Below are positions 34,226 to 47,590 of a DNA stretch of 64,000 bases, one piece after another (the stretch's first letter is position 1; each line of letters begins with the position of its first letter). The stretch lies in contig NC_045139.1 of NCBI RefSeq assembly GCF_008831285.2, positions 12,124,704 to 12,188,703 of the forward strand, written 5' to 3'. Below the pieces are notes generated by a model. It saw only the letters and a program-made list of their open reading frames with translations. It was not told the origin of the DNA and did no database searches. Both the position numbers and the translations under genes were made by a program. The stretch comes from Nymphaea colorata. Taxonomy: Eukaryota; Streptophyta; Magnoliopsida; Nymphaeales; Nymphaeaceae.

Positions 34226-37200
34226 TCAAGATTGATCAAATTGTACGAGGATGTGAGACATTTGTGGCTGATGCTTTCTCACCTGCAAGTTGAAGATACT
34301 TTTTACAGAAAGAGAAAGAGGGGGGAGAGAGAGAGAGGGAGAGAGAGAGAGAGAGGGAGGGAGATGGAGAGGGGCAGTACCTTGATGCCTGCCATTGACA
34401 ATAACTTTCGAGAAGCAATATATGCAGCATCTAACTTACTCAATTTCTCAACGAAGTAGATTACTTCTGCAACACCAGACTGGAAACATAAACTGGACTA
34501 CATTAGAAATGTGTAAATTTCCTTATTAAAATGCACAAAGTAACACTGTTTGCAAGGGGTTTGAATCAAACAACAAGCCAGCAAGAAAACATCATGATCA
34601 TACCCATTTTTCACAATATACAAACTTAATTTCTTCATATTCAGAACAAAGACATTTGAACTAGAAAGAAGAATGATCGCGACGACTGCAAGACCACTCC
34701 ATTATATTATCTTTCCTTGAGCTTGTAAAATATATTCTATGACACACTTGACAATTATATCTAAGGGACCAACGCAAAATGCAGAGATGCGCAAAAGGAG
34801 AAAGCAAATAAGAAACTAGCAAAGATGTCAAAAGAACTGAAAGCTATCCATCTGAGTGGCACCCGCTCAAGCAAATGACAAAATTAATGTTAGGTATAGG
34901 CACATGCTGTACAACTAACACCATTTAACAAAAAAATTGTACATTACCTTCCAAGAAAACGTTCTAGGCTTCTAGCCCCATATTAACCAGCACAGTGAGT
35001 TCATTTACCTCGTTCACAACATCTACTTATTCAACAATGTCTAGTTAAAATATAAACAAAAAGCTGATGTACAGCATGAGTTTCTGTACCTGAATGATAA
35101 TCTTGGCACATTCATTACAAGGAAACATTGTCACGTAAAGCTTCTGCACAAAAACCAATGAAAATTATATTTTAAATGGAAAGTCATTGGATTTCAGAAA
35201 TATAGTGAGATTAAAAAAAAGTATTCATAACACTTTCAATTTTTAACCCAAAAAATGAAAGAAAAGTAAAATATGGCACTCTCTAGCCATAGCAGATTAA
35301 CAATTTCAGATGAGAATTTTGCCATATTTAAATAAAGAACTTATTCATAGACATGGAGGTAAGAATCATGCGCATTCTAAGTAGCCTAGAAACAAACGCA
35401 GATATCAAAGCAACTGTAAATTGATAATCAGGAACGGACTCTGGCCAAGAAAAAAATATGATTTCTCATACCCACAACTAGTTTCTCCATGGAGTAGGTC
35501 AACAACTTCAATAATAAAAAAGTAAATACAACAGAACTGAGAATGCAACAGCAGAATTCAAGTATTCTAAAGAAATTTTGGAGAATAACATTGTGTTAGT
35601 ACCTTATCGATTCACATGCAGTCATGCACCAATCAGAAAGCATAAAAACAACTCAGATGTACTAATAAATGGTATCATTGGAGGGAACCTGTCCAGCAGC
35701 AGATGCATGATTTGTGTTCAGGATAGCATTAACCTCGGCATGACAGACATAGCTGCAGAAAAGACAAAACAAGGTCAATGTAACCAGGACAAAATGAAGA
35801 GTCATTTTGTATACCCACAAAGTACACATGAAAGGAAAACACTGCAACTATGAGCCTACGTGTTGTAGAATGTACCATGTGCAATTGTTGTTGAGATCTA
35901 CATTAAGGCAGTATATGAACTGGATGAGAGAAGAAGATGAAAGAGAAGAAATAGAGAAGAGAAGAGAAAAGGAGAGAAAAGAGGAAAGAAGAGACATAAG
36001 GTTAAGAGAGGAAGAGAGAGGGAGAATCGTCAACCTTCATTAGACTCCTAATCTCATTTTAATTTTTAAAGAAAGATTAGGGTTAAGACAAATATCTGAA
36101 AGGTACACATACTTTATCCCGGTGTCACATATATCGTGTATGGGTATTATACAGCGAGGAATTTCTCGGGTATAATACGGTAAAGTTGTATATCTCGGGA
36201 ATATCTCAGAATTATCTCGACAAATTTTTAAAAAGTTTAAAACATTTGATACATCCTGAAAACTATAAAAAATAAAAATCATAAAAAATACAAAAAAAAC
36301 GCGTATAATACGTGTTTTTTCACGTTTTATATGGCTGACTTATTTTCGCGTATTATACATTTTTTTTTAATAAGACGCGTTTTCTATGACACGCTTTATC
36401 CAAAATCATGTACCCATAACCGAAAGTCTGTTGCCTTTTAACAATAATAATACATACTTATCCTTGCATAAGAATATACATGCCCATAGCAGAAGCTGAT
36501 GCAGTTACAAGGTTTTGTGACTTACGGATACTTCGTTTCAAGTGGATTTCCAGTTAAGGACATCTGTAATGAAGAAGAAAAATATACTTAGTTCTAGCCC
36601 TCATGGGATATGAGAAAAAACAACAGGAATTGGATAAAAGGAGAAATAACAACCTTCGCCCAAGGGAGCTCATCATCTGAGCAGCCCCTTGGAAATCCAT
36701 TATAACCTATTCCTGAATAAAAAAGCACCACCATTCAATGAAACCCAGAGAATACGAACAGCAATGACGAAGGAGTGTCAGCACAGTAATGGTCAGTTCT
36801 ACATCATATTCGAAATGAACTAAAGCTAACAGTACCAAACTATCAAGAATCTCAGAAAGAGTAATAGTGATGTATAAGCATGGACAGTGTACCATGTGAA
36901 GACTAGTTGTCAACAATAAACAACTGAGAAGCACCTAAAAAATAAGGAAAAAATTAAAGCCATATTTACATGAGAATAAACCTTATCCTTATTTTCCCAC
37001 TCCAAATAACAGTTGCAATTTGATCAAACAGGTGTTTGTCAAACTGAATATTGAACCATGAAAAGGACAAACTGATAAACAAAATGTGCTTAAGAAAGAA
37101 GATGATCAAGCATTCTTCACCTCTTGTCATCCTTTAAATAAGCAAGTGAATGACAGGACTGAAGAAATATGTCATTTCGAGAAATCATGTGCGATAAGTC

Positions 37201-40200
37201 AAAAATATCATTTTCTGGAGCTAGAGAAGCAGGCAAAGTCTCTTTCAGGAACAAATTTCAATCAGCACAACCTACCAAGTATTACTCCATTTTGACTAAC
37301 CAGGCATGCACCAACCTGTAAAAGAAGGAAACAAGCATTGAGACCCAGCATTAATTATTCTTTAGAAAGGAAAAAGATAGGAAGAACTGAAGATAGCAAA
37401 TGCTACATTATTATTCCAGGACAAGCCACCAGGCTATCTAAATTTCATTACAGATGCACCATGTCTGGTCATATGGAAAAGTCATGACAAGCTTAAGTTC
37501 CCAAAAGTACAAAATTCCTCAACGTCTAACAAAGCTCTTTTATCGTGGAATTAGACCTGCTATTAACGTCAGCTCATCTGTCAGTCGCGTTGGATTCTCT
37601 ATCACAAATAGATGGTTATCAAAAACAACTTGCAAGCTTCCATTATTCGTGTAATACTAATAATGTCAAATACGTTGGATCGTTCTCATATCGATAACGA
37701 TGGTTAGATCCACTTTGAAGCAAAAAAGCATGCTGTTACATTTTAGTTTTTTGTGTTTGCACATTCATCTCCTTTGGATGAACTTGTCATTTTTCCTAAC
37801 TATCCCATTAAATTTGCAGTGCTAAGTCAATTCCTATCTCCACCATATTTCATTCAATGCAACCTCTCAACTGGATTAAACAAGAGAAGATAGAAAAACC
37901 AGCATGCAAGTAAGATAGTGTTCTCAAGGATAGCCAACACATAAGTAAGATGCATTCCCAAAAGGTAGGAACAGACAAATTCCTGAAGAGATCAAATATC
38001 AGAATGCAGGACCTTTTTTCCCCTTAATAACAATACCGTTACTTAGGTACTGTGTAGATGGCCTTGTACAGTTGTAAGCTATTTACCTTGCCAGACCAAG
38101 AAGCAAACAGCACCACACTTTTACTAACCTTCCCTGGACACTTCTACCAACCATTCACGCCCTTGCCCAACATGCTTTTTAGTAGTCAAAGGGTGGAACC
38201 AGGTTCTAAACTGCCAAGGAAGAATTAGTAAAATTCTATAAGTTCTCAATCCCAAGAAGTACACCACCTTTGGCTTAAGCAAGGGGCCATACCCATGGGG
38301 ACCAAACCGTAACTACTCATTTGGCAGCCATTGGCCACTCCATGACACCACCCCCTTTCTGTCAAGCATGTTCAGCACTTAACAAAAGAAAATTGAATGC
38401 TTTAGGCTCATTTGCTAGCTTCATAAAATTCAAAAAAAAATGCAAGCATGTTCATGGTATTGCATTGACCAGTTCTTCATGGTTACATTCCAATCCACAA
38501 AGCAGATTTAGAATAAATACCAACCCATTGTCACTGATATCACCCTTGGGGTTTTTATTGGTGAGGTTTTCTAAGGTATTAATCAGAAAGTTTGTTTTCT
38601 CATGAAAATTTCAGTTACATGAGATTTTGAAAATTTGAGTTTTCTACTAATTTTCTTATTAAAAAAATTGATAAACAATTCAAAATAAAATGTCAAAAGA
38701 AAGTCAAAATCTGAAATTATATTTCTAAAATAACAACATTAATAACGAAAAAAAATGACAAAAAATGATACTTTTGTTAGGTAATATTTTCAAATATCGC
38801 AAATGTTTACATTTTTCTTTACCTTATTTTTCAATTTCTAATGCCATATTTTTTAAAAGAATATGGTGACGTTTGCGATAATTATATTGATACCATCATA
38901 CCAATATCATAAATTTATTAGTCCCATACATTGTCTTACTGCTTTGACAATTTCTCCCAATGTTGTAAAGAGCATATCGTAAGCCATATCGGTCTGGCTT
39001 TAAGATACACCGTATCGTAAAATATTGTAACGTATCGTAACTTATCGTTATTTTTTAATAAATCAGAAAAAATTGAATAAAAATCGAAAAAAATCATAAA
39101 AAATCAGTAAAAATCAAGAAAAATATGTTTTTCATAAAAAACATGTTTTACAGAATGATAGACTTATTATTGCTATAAAGTTACGGTTCATCATTCGTAA
39201 ACATCAAAATTCATCAAGATAATGAAATTGTGAAAATTTTCAATGTCAATACATATAAAATGAAAGCACTCTCGACTCTCATTCATAATCCTCATCCTCA
39301 TCTCCATCTTCTTCTTCATCTTCATCTTCACGATTTAAAAAAAAAACCCTTTCCTCCCAATGGCAATCAGCCACCCACACACAAATCCATGGTTTAATCG
39401 ATGATTTCACTTTGAAAATCAATGATTTAACGATGGAAATCGATGATTTCCCTCCACGGCAGCACAATCTCTAGGTTAGAAATGAAGGGGCAAATTTTTA
39501 TAAAGAAAACTCGAAAAAAGGGGATTCAAGCCCTCCATTTTTTAAATCAGCCCGTATCGTACGATACGGGGCGTATCACACCGTATCATATGATACAGGG
39601 TCCTGTATCGTACGTATCGTATGACATAGGCACGGTATACTCCTATTTACGATACAGGGGGTGTATCGTATCATATTTTCTAAACGATACGTACAACACT
39701 GATTTCTCCCTTCTGTTTTTGAAATTTAACTTCTACAGTTACATGTGTGATCGTCTGTTTGTGTGTTTATGTGCACCTGCACTATATCTCATCCAAATTG
39801 ACACCCATGTCCACGACAAGATCACTATATTCACCGTCAAAAAACATAGTTCTTTTCAATCACAAATGAGAAAATCCTACTACCAAGAAACCAATCAATG
39901 CACATAAGAACCATCCTGAAAAAACACTGCATGCATTAATAATTTCTACTGTAAACTAGTCGTCCTATTGTGATCATGTTAAGAGATACATCAAGAGCAT
40001 GTGGAAAAAGAAGAAAGAGAGTTCGATTCATCTACAGAAAACGACAAGATTGAACATAACTGCAACAGTGAACTCACCTGCCTATTCGGGTCTTTTGAAC
40101 GCTTGGCTGACAAGAATGCAATAGCCATGAAGTAGTCATCCCATGACAAATATCTATCCATAAGAGAAGAAATGAAAAACTAGAACTAGTCAGTTCCTGG

Positions 40201-41096
40201 CATCCATTAACATCCAGCACTATATATTTTTCTTTCACCACGAAGTTTATCAACTGAGATGAACAAGACTGGCTCCCATAAGCCAATAAAGGTAAAGGAG
40301 ATCATAGGAAACAAAAAATTGAAATAGAAGCACCACCACAGAAAGCAAATTAACCACAGGGCTGAGCCGTTGAAGAACCTTTTACAGCAAGATAATCAAG
40401 AAGTTGCTACAGCAAAAACCATAAAATCTCCATACTAGTTATTTTTATCAACAACAGAGACATTCTACGAAATCCATGAAAATTTCATTACAAGCATCTT
40501 GGTATATGGTGTCCTCCGAAACAATCTCATCACAATCTAAATCTCCTGCAACAACATTCAAATTTCGAACAAAGGAATCCGGTCTTTCAGATAAAAATGA
40601 AAGAAAAGTCACAAACTCGGTTTCTGATTATTTCTAATAAATTTATCTGAAAATTCAACTTAGAACTTGATCAGGTCACCAACTTAAGTACTAACTATTC
40701 AAAACAAGCATAAGAGGAACTCCTTAATTACCAAAAAAATTGGGAAGACCGACACTAATATTCACAAAGAAACTAACAAAATTCAAAATGGATTGCGACG
40801 AAATCTCCACGGCAGTTACTGGATGAAATGCCCCCGGACTCCGGCGAATACTCAAGAGCCAGAAAACAATTTAAATGAAACATTCAAAATCTCCAAACAA
40901 GATGTAGAGAACTCCACCCTTTACGTTTCGATGGATCGTAGGGATCGACGACGGAGCACTCTCCGATGCCGTTAGCGGAAGGCTCAGGTCCGGAGTAAGG
41001 CCTTATCCAGCGAGAGAAGAGTTGGAAGGCGACGGCGGAAGCAGCGGCGCCGACGAGTGCGGAGGCCGATACCAGAAGGGCTTCTCTAGTGACCAT
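34226..41096 (-). CDS. Deoxycytidylate (dCMP) deaminase
   Basis: Nine coding exons on the minus strand: 41096-40918, 40153-40078, 37315-37276, 36712-36654, 36563-36526, 35752-35689, 35143-35090, 34479-34381 and 34282-34226. All have GT-AG borders and matching phases; total 666 nt, 221 residues plus stop. Residues 5-29 are hydrophobic, a possible membrane anchor or organelle signal. The core starts [19 protein letters not shown] (61-79), then [31 protein letters not shown]135-A-E137 and P160-C161-N-E-C164. In the cytidine/dCMP deaminase family His and the two Cys bind zinc and Glu is the proton shuttle. The tail is KVRKHQPQM. The enzyme converts dCMP to dUMP, feeding thymidylate synthesis. Length fits plant dCMP deaminases. 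The gene looks functional despite repeats in its introns. Confidence 0.96.
34311..34372. repeat. GA microsatellite in last dCMP deaminase intron
   Basis: GAGAGAGA/GGGAGA sequence lies between exons 8 and 9, about 10 bp from the exon 8 donor. On the transcribed strand it is a CT-rich tract that doubles as a long polypyrimidine stretch. Confidence 0.8.
36064..36425. repeat. AT-rich block with repeated CGTATTATAC words in a deaminase intron
   Basis: Motifs such as GGTATTATACAG, GGTATAATACGG, CGTATAATACG and CGTATTATACAT occur in both orientations inside the intron between exons 6 and 5. The style matches the GTATCGTA-rich insertion at 38959-39701, but I cannot fix ends or a target duplication. 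It may be a diverged relative. Confidence 0.35.
38959..39701. mobile_element. 743-bp non-autonomous DNA transposon in a dCMP deaminase intron
   Basis: Seen: ATTTCTCCC occurs at 38950-38958 and again at 39702-39710, an exact 9-bp duplication. Ends are AATGTTGTA on the left and, in reverse complement, CAGTGTTGTA on the right. Subterminal zones at both ends are packed with GTATCGTA / ATCGTAC words in both orientations, including the palindrome GTATCGTACGATAC near 39552. Dense subterminal repeats usually bind transposase. A 9-bp duplication points to the Mutator superfamily, though the terminal repeats are very short. No transposase frame is present. It lies in the ~2.8-kb intron between coding exons 2 and 3. 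Confidence 0.75.
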
Positions 41097-41210
41097 TACT
41101 GGAGAAGCAAAGGAAAACCCTAGCTTCCACCTCTCTCACTTGTTCCTCCCTCTTCTTCTTCCATCCACCAAGAATGCAGAACAGGCGCGGGAAAATGGGA
41201 TGGAAAAATA
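41097..41210 (-). promoter_or_regulatory. 5' leader and proximal promoter region of dCMP deaminase
   Basis: Upstream of the ATG on the minus strand is a CT-rich leader (GAAGAAGAGGGAGG and related tracts), as is common in plant 5' UTRs. I cannot place a TATA box or start site with confidence. Confidence 0.35.
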
Positions 41211-43400
41211 AAATAATTAAATAGAAGTGGAACGCAGTTCACTAGTGACATAGAAGACGACTCAAAGATCAAGCCTGCCAATAATATCAACCAGTCCTCA
41301 ACGGGTTTTCTTTTTCATTATTTGAAAAATTCAAACTTCGACTCTAGTTAAACCCATATTTCAGATGTCCACCTGATGCTGATTTCCATTCTAAGTTTTA
41401 CATCTTTGGTGAAGGGGACAGAAGTGCATCCTCTTTAGTGGCAGAGCTACATATAGGAAAGTGCACACAGTTGTCTATACTAGCCTCACATTATTTTTAT
41501 GTTGATGTTTTAAAAAAAATATTTATAATGTAGTTTTGACCCTCATGCAATATACTTTTACTGGATTTGCTTTTACCTTTCCAATGTGTAAGAATGAAAC
41601 TTAAATTTCCAGGAACAAATTTTTGGATTTGAGCGAAAATACGTATTTGACTGGAACTTAGCAGAAATTTAAGTACCATTTAACATAAAAATAAGATAAT
41701 GACCATGGAAAGGAGTTGCTGAAAGATTTGGCACCACGAACATGTATTTTGGAAAACTTTTAGGGACCTTTACGAGAATATTACGTTTAGAAAGCATGGA
41801 AGTAGCTATGTTGTGGGAGAAAGGCCAGTGATGTGTAAAGCATGACAAGAGAAGTTGATGGACTGACGTGATTCGAATAAAGTGAGAAGGGATCGGGTTT
41901 GGATCAACTAAAAAATTTGGACTTGGATCAAGTGTTTGGTTTTTTTTATCAGCCAAAATAAATTACAAACCCTCACCCCAAACCAGATCGCTTAGGTTTC
42001 TCGGATACAGGCAAACATTTTATTGTTAAAAATTTAATTAATTGGTTTTCTGGATCTCGAGTTTGGACTCATTGAATAGTAAGTCTTCTTTGGCTCAAAA
42101 ATCTGGAAAATTGATCCTTCACACTTTTCAGTGTTGAATCAAACAGAGCCTGTGTATGGCTGTTCAAAGACTAACTGGTGTCCCAACTTGTTGAACAAAA
42201 CCTCGAATCAAGTTAATAGATCGGATATGTTCATAGTTAATTAGTTGTTATACTCGTTTAAGCCTGATTAGGGGAGGAGTTATTGGATTTCATAATTTTA
42301 AAAATCCTGAACTTTTTTTAAATTACATTTTCATCTTTATAGAGAATAATACATTGACTTCGTGAATCGTGACAATTATGTAAATAACAAAATTAAGACA
42401 TTTTAAATTTCCCACTTCATCAAAGTTTGTTTGTATTACTTAACATAACAAAGTTGAGAAGTGGTTTGAATCACGCCTTGCTGGATATTGACATCCGGCT
42501 GACTCGGCTTACCCAAATGGTGTGGAGAGCTCAGTCCAAGTTTTTTGGAACCCACTCAAAATGGATGGGAATAAAAAACGTGTAGTGGGAATCAAATATT
42601 GCTACACTTGGCCAATGGGATACTTTATGATGAGGTTTGAAGGTATGGTCAAATTTGGATATACAAAATGCAAAACTGAATTTCATTTCCTTAACATGTA
42701 ACCGAATTCGGATATTTGTGAAAATCAAATATCCATTTGTTATGTTCAGGTCAGCAGGAGGATTAATCTAATCGGTGCGAGAACTGAAGTGCCCTTCTTC
42801 CCCTTGCTTCCAAGGTTTAGAGTTGCGTCGGTACCAGACGGTGAGACCTTTACGTACTTCAAAATGCACAACACCAACTTTGTCAAAGACAAAAAGGACA
42901 ATTTTTTTATACACTATGGAGCTGTTTGGCAATGAGAATTCCATGATGCTGCCTCAAAAACCCCTTTTAGGATGTTTTTTCTTAAGTGATCCTCCGAAAT
43001 CTTGTTATCAATACAATGTAAACAAACTTCACTTTCCATTAAAAAAAAAAAGTTTTTATCACGTGATTACACAACGCTCTCGCTTTTAAGTGCTCATGAC
43101 ATTAGACTATGCTTTGGCACTCTCAAAGCATGCCACCAAGACAAGAGCTTCCATGGCTGCCTTGTTATGAGTAGTATTTTTCATGGGTGGACCATTAAAA
43201 GTAGTCCTTTTTCATGGGGATAATAAGCACAGTTGGTTCAATGGCTACTGCCGTTTTCTATAGAAGCATCATCATTCTGATATTTGTTCTAACTTGTACA
43301 GCGATACATCCATGGATCACTAGGACCGGGGAAGGATCCAGATAGGAAGGGGCCTCATTATCCATACCTCAAGTCACATGAATGCAGGACCGACCCGGGT
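41211..43400. other. Intergenic, nothing recognised
   Basis: AT-rich DNA with scattered short frames lacking family motifs or splice logic. No RNA genes or long repeats were seen. Confidence 0.4.
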
Positions 43401-43404
43401 TTTA

Positions 43405-43890
43405 GCAAGCATTGAGACCCACCTGTCAGCAGAGGGACTTGGATCATGAAGGTTGCTTAAGTGGAAGGGCCGTCATTCAAAGTTACTATATCGAGGAAGG
43501 TTGCTTAAGAGCAAAGCACCCGTGCTTCTCTTTGCGGCTGCTTATGTTAGAAAAGCTAGCAAAAGGCAGAAGGGAGCTTTGGCTGCAAGACCCACCTGTC
43601 AAGCAGAGGGACTTGGATCATGAAGATCACCAGCAGGAATTTTTTCTGCCCTTACTGATTCTTTCTACCTTCGACAACCTGCCACGTGAAGGGCAGTTGC
43701 TCAAAGAATAAAAGTTACTCTCGAGATAATAGACTTTATCTTTTCCAAAAAAGCGCATTGATGGGAAGGTTGCTTACGAGCAAAGCACTCATGCTTTTTT
43801 TTTGAGCTGCTTTTTGCTGACCCTATGTTTGAAAAGCCAACAAAAGGCAGAAAGGAGCTTGAATGCAAGACCCACATGGATCATGGGGAT
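43405..43890 (+). repeat. Diverged duplicated block, two and a half copies
   Basis: GACCCACCTGTCAGCAGAGG (43416) recurs as GACCCACCTGTCAAGCAGAG near 43590. A larger unit starting AAGGTTGCTTAAGAGCAAAG (43497) recurs as AAGGTTGCTTACGAGCAAAG (43767); both carry CAAAAGGCAGAA.GGAGCTT and GCAAGACCCAC farther on. Open frames here are not conserved between copies, so coding is unlikely. Confidence 0.75.
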
Positions 43891-46800
43891 CTGCTGGAAT
43901 ACTTCCTACATTGTCGGTATACCAATATTGATTCTATTCAAGGTTTGTTATTGCCCGAAACAGTTACTCTGGTTCCTAACATGTTATGTTGCTTTCCTTA
44001 ACCAAACCCCAGATTTTCTTGCTTGAAAGGAATATATGGAGAGATAGAAACATATGGAGTTTCCCCAGGACTTACGCTTTTTGGACGCCGATCGTGGATG
44101 TTATGCTGGTAATACATGTACTCTTCTTTCTAAGTAAATGCACAAAATGTCAAGCAAAAGAAGTCATAATTTAGTTATTTAAACAAAGCATTGGAACGTA
44201 ATAAAAGCTTTTTCATCATTCAAATCCAATCAGGACAAGTCTAATTAGCTAGATACCACAAGACCAATGTCTTCTAATCTGAACCCAATCAGCTTGCATT
44301 TCATCGTGTTTGCCTGCACCTTTGCCATCCTCGGCCTCCTATTCCACCAAATGAACATCTCCCTGTTCTTATTCCCCGTAAAACAAAAAATTGAAGGCAT
44401 CAAATTCTTCTTCTTTTCTCCTTTCAAATGGAAAAGAAGTTCACCCCACTTTTCCGTTTCAGCTATCTGACATTGTATCGCCACTATTTTAGTAGTCGCT
44501 TTTTTGTTTGACATTTTCTTTACCACTTGCTTATTGGAACTGGTTATCGAGTAGGGTTCAAATTATGAAAATCGGAGATTCAAAGGGGATGGTTTGCTGA
44601 TACATTTCTGAGTTGGGACACAAAGTAGAAGAAAACCGGTTATGCAACAAGATTGTTATCAGTATCTTTATCAAAATGGCAGCTATTATCAGCAATGCAA
44701 GGCAACGGGGATTTAAAAATGGTAGCAGCTATCAGCAACGCAAGGCAAAATTTAGTGAGTCAAATAAATCTGAAATAAATTCTGAACTAAATTTTCTTGT
44801 AAGTGCTCCATGTCAGCAATAATCCTTGCTGATCATAATAACCAAAAGTCGATATGAATGCCCTTGACAGTTATTGGTATTAAGCTTGATGGTGGCCTTC
44901 CGTGGTAGTAAAATTAAACTGCGTTCAATTTCAACAGGGAAATGAGAGACACTAGTTAGTTCACGGTTTCTTGATTTTAGCGTTCTCTTTTTTTGTGCAT
45001 ACTTGGATGGATAGGATATGCATGGTTGTCGAGTTGTTCGACTAAGGAATTGGAGATTCAAGGGCAGTTCAGTATGGCTGATTTGCTTTTCATGAGATAA
45101 AGTCCTGGAGTTGGGAGATTTCAGTCATAATGTAGTGCTTACTGGGGAGTCTGGTTCTCTTGACCTTAGATGGTTTTTCTCTGAGGAGAGGATTACATCT
45201 TCGCCTTTTGGAGTCTAACTCAATGAAAAATTTCAACTGTGATGCAAATTCTTGCTTTCTCTATGTACTTTGGATGGTTCCTTGGAGATTTTTGAGAGTA
45301 ACTGAAAGGTAAGAAAGAGCTTTGGAGATCTTCCGTGCAGTATACAGTTTCTACCTTACTATGTGCCATTGCCGTTTGTGCAACTTTAAGCTAGCTGGGC
45401 ACTTTGGTGTTCTGAAGATGTTGGTCTGTGCTTGTTGCGGTTACACAGGCACGTAGCAACGACTTCCAATGAAATTCAGGCTGTGAAATAGGCTCCCCTG
45501 CCTTTATTGACCACAAAATGACTATTCACAAACAAAAGAATTATCAGCATGAGGCTATCATCCAGAGCACCAATGATATCAGGGACCAAGAAAACAGCTG
45601 CTCAAACACAGCAGCTTAACAAAACCCTTGCACAAAAACCTTTTCATCCCAGAGAAAATGCCTCAGAGAGGCTTTGACAGGAAAAGAAATATCCACAATC
45701 ATAGATCTCTTGCTTTGCCTGACATCGCCAGGCACCCTACCTTTATACTAGTTTTATCATTGGCGATGTTTAACCTTCTTGCCCTGTCGACTTACAGGAC
45801 CATCTCCATTGTGGGCTCTTTCCAGCAGAGAACAAGAAGATAGTGTCACTGCTACGGACTTATTTGTGCCGAAAGGAGCCGAGTTGTTGCATGATAACAA
45901 GAAAGGCTTTTTCAATAGCTAATGCAGTCACCCATGGTTGAAAAACCAATCCAAGAGCCTAATGTTGTGCAGATATAATGCTAGAAATGATTTGGTAGGA
46001 AAATACATTAAATTAACTATTTTTACTTGATAGAATTGTTAGAGGAATAGGAAAAGCCAACGACTTGTAACACCAAAAAATTGATGGTTAAAAATCAAAG
46101 TTCTTTAAGAAATCAGTTTAAACAATAACACATTTTAGATTTAGATTAATTAGATAATGAAAAACAAAGTATACACACACAGACACGTGTACATCAGCAC
46201 TATGTTCAACAAAAAATTACACACATGCACACGTGCACTATGTCCAACAAAAATACCAAGTACAAACAAAAGACACATCCAAACTAAGAAGTACAATAAC
46301 CTGTATAGGAACAAATTGAAAAAGGCCGATTATTTCAGGAGCCGTGAGCTCGTGAAAGGCCTGCAAAAATCTCCAAAGCATAATCAGTTTATCAAGTAGG
46401 AGGTGCCATGATCTTGTTTTGGCAAGATGAAACAGGAGGGTATCCACAGTCGATCCCGCAGTTTTGTGTAAAAGAACAGATTATAGCTGCTACCTGATTC
46501 TGTATTACCTCTTTATCGGTCTGAGGAACCAAATGAAGTGGTACCTAGGCTGAACCCATGAGTTAACTAACTGCTAAATCTAGTGGAAATTGAACCCATT
46601 TATACTCTTACCGCAATTGACATAAGCATGCAGACAAGCTCAAGATGAGTAAACCCTTCAAGGACCAGACGAATCAACAGCCAGGCCTCTTGAAAAGAAA
46701 ACCTTGGGTGAGCCTGATCACCATGTCTGGTGAAAGCCAATGCCATGGAAAAACTCAATGTGCATAATGACAATACCAGAACTTACAGTGTTTTCACCTC

Positions 46801-47290
46801 CACTCCTTCCCCCTTACTACCTGCTCTCTATTTTCAGTAGCAAGATTTTGCCCTCTTCAGTTTGAGGATCTTAGAACCACGAAGCCAGGTGTATGGCATT
46901 TGTTCCCTTTACTGTAACGATGTGGGAGACAATTAATAGTGTAGAGAAAATTTGTACTTTGTCACAGGCCTACCGGACAAAGGACTCTACTCAAGGATGC
47001 AAAGGGCAGAGATAGGCACTGGGGAACAGTCATAAGGAGCAAATCAAATCATGTGCCAGTTCAGCTCAATGTACATATATACGTATGAGTTACTTCCATT
47101 GTCGAGTACTCTAGCTAAACTAGACATCATTTGAGGAAAACAATGAAAAAAAAAGGAAGAAAAAATAACATAAAATCTAAAGGAAATGTTTTAATAATCA
47201 ATTTTCCATCACATCCCTCTGGATATAAATCTATATGGGTAACAAAAACCTTAAAACTACAAATCCAAGATGGATGAACGTTTAATTAAG
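43891..47290. other. Intergenic, unclassified
   Basis: No gene is supported. A short duplicated phrase (AGCTAT.ATCAGCAA.GCAAGGCAA) lies at 44682-44748, and a diverged pair containing GGAGATTCAA.GG and ATGG.TTGCT occurs near 44574 and 45050. A 67-residue plus-strand frame at 44267-44470 is hydrophobic but overlaps a longer minus frame (44526-44245); neither shows a family signature. Confidence 0.4.
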
Positions 47291-47298
47291 ATTCAGAA

Positions 47299-47590
47299 TC
47301 AGATAGTAAGATCTAAACAATAAAAGACCAAGGAGTTCCTACCTGTCATAAATACCAGTCTATGGGCGGAATATGAGAAGCGATACCAGAGAGCAATCTT
47401 CTTAGAGAGAGAAGCGAACCAGTAATGGAAATCGAGCTCTAGAAAGGGAAAATGAACTTCCTCATGACTATGACAGAAACTAGCCATGAACGAGGAAACA
47501 GATCTTGTTTGGTGATTTAAAGGATCTCTTTTTCATCAATTACACCAAACAAAGGAGAGAGTCGAGGAAGAGAGAGAGAAAGGGAGGAAG
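47299..47590 (-). other. Possible 5' leader with a 62-residue ORF
   Basis: On the minus strand a CT-rich leader-like tract (about 47590-47490) is followed by ATG at 47487 and a frame MASFCHSHEEVHFPFLELDF... of 62 codons. GACAG|GTAGGAACTCC near 47338 could be a splice donor after FMTG. No longer coding frame can be linked downstream, so it may be an upstream ORF of a transcript I cannot reconstruct, a first exon, or chance. The Met-rich start context and non-repetitive composition are the only support. Confidence 0.25.

Noticed and set aside
44245-44526. Overlapping 93-residue minus and 67-residue plus frames
   Set aside because: Neither has a recognisable domain, splice logic or leader; overlap on both strands suggests chance.
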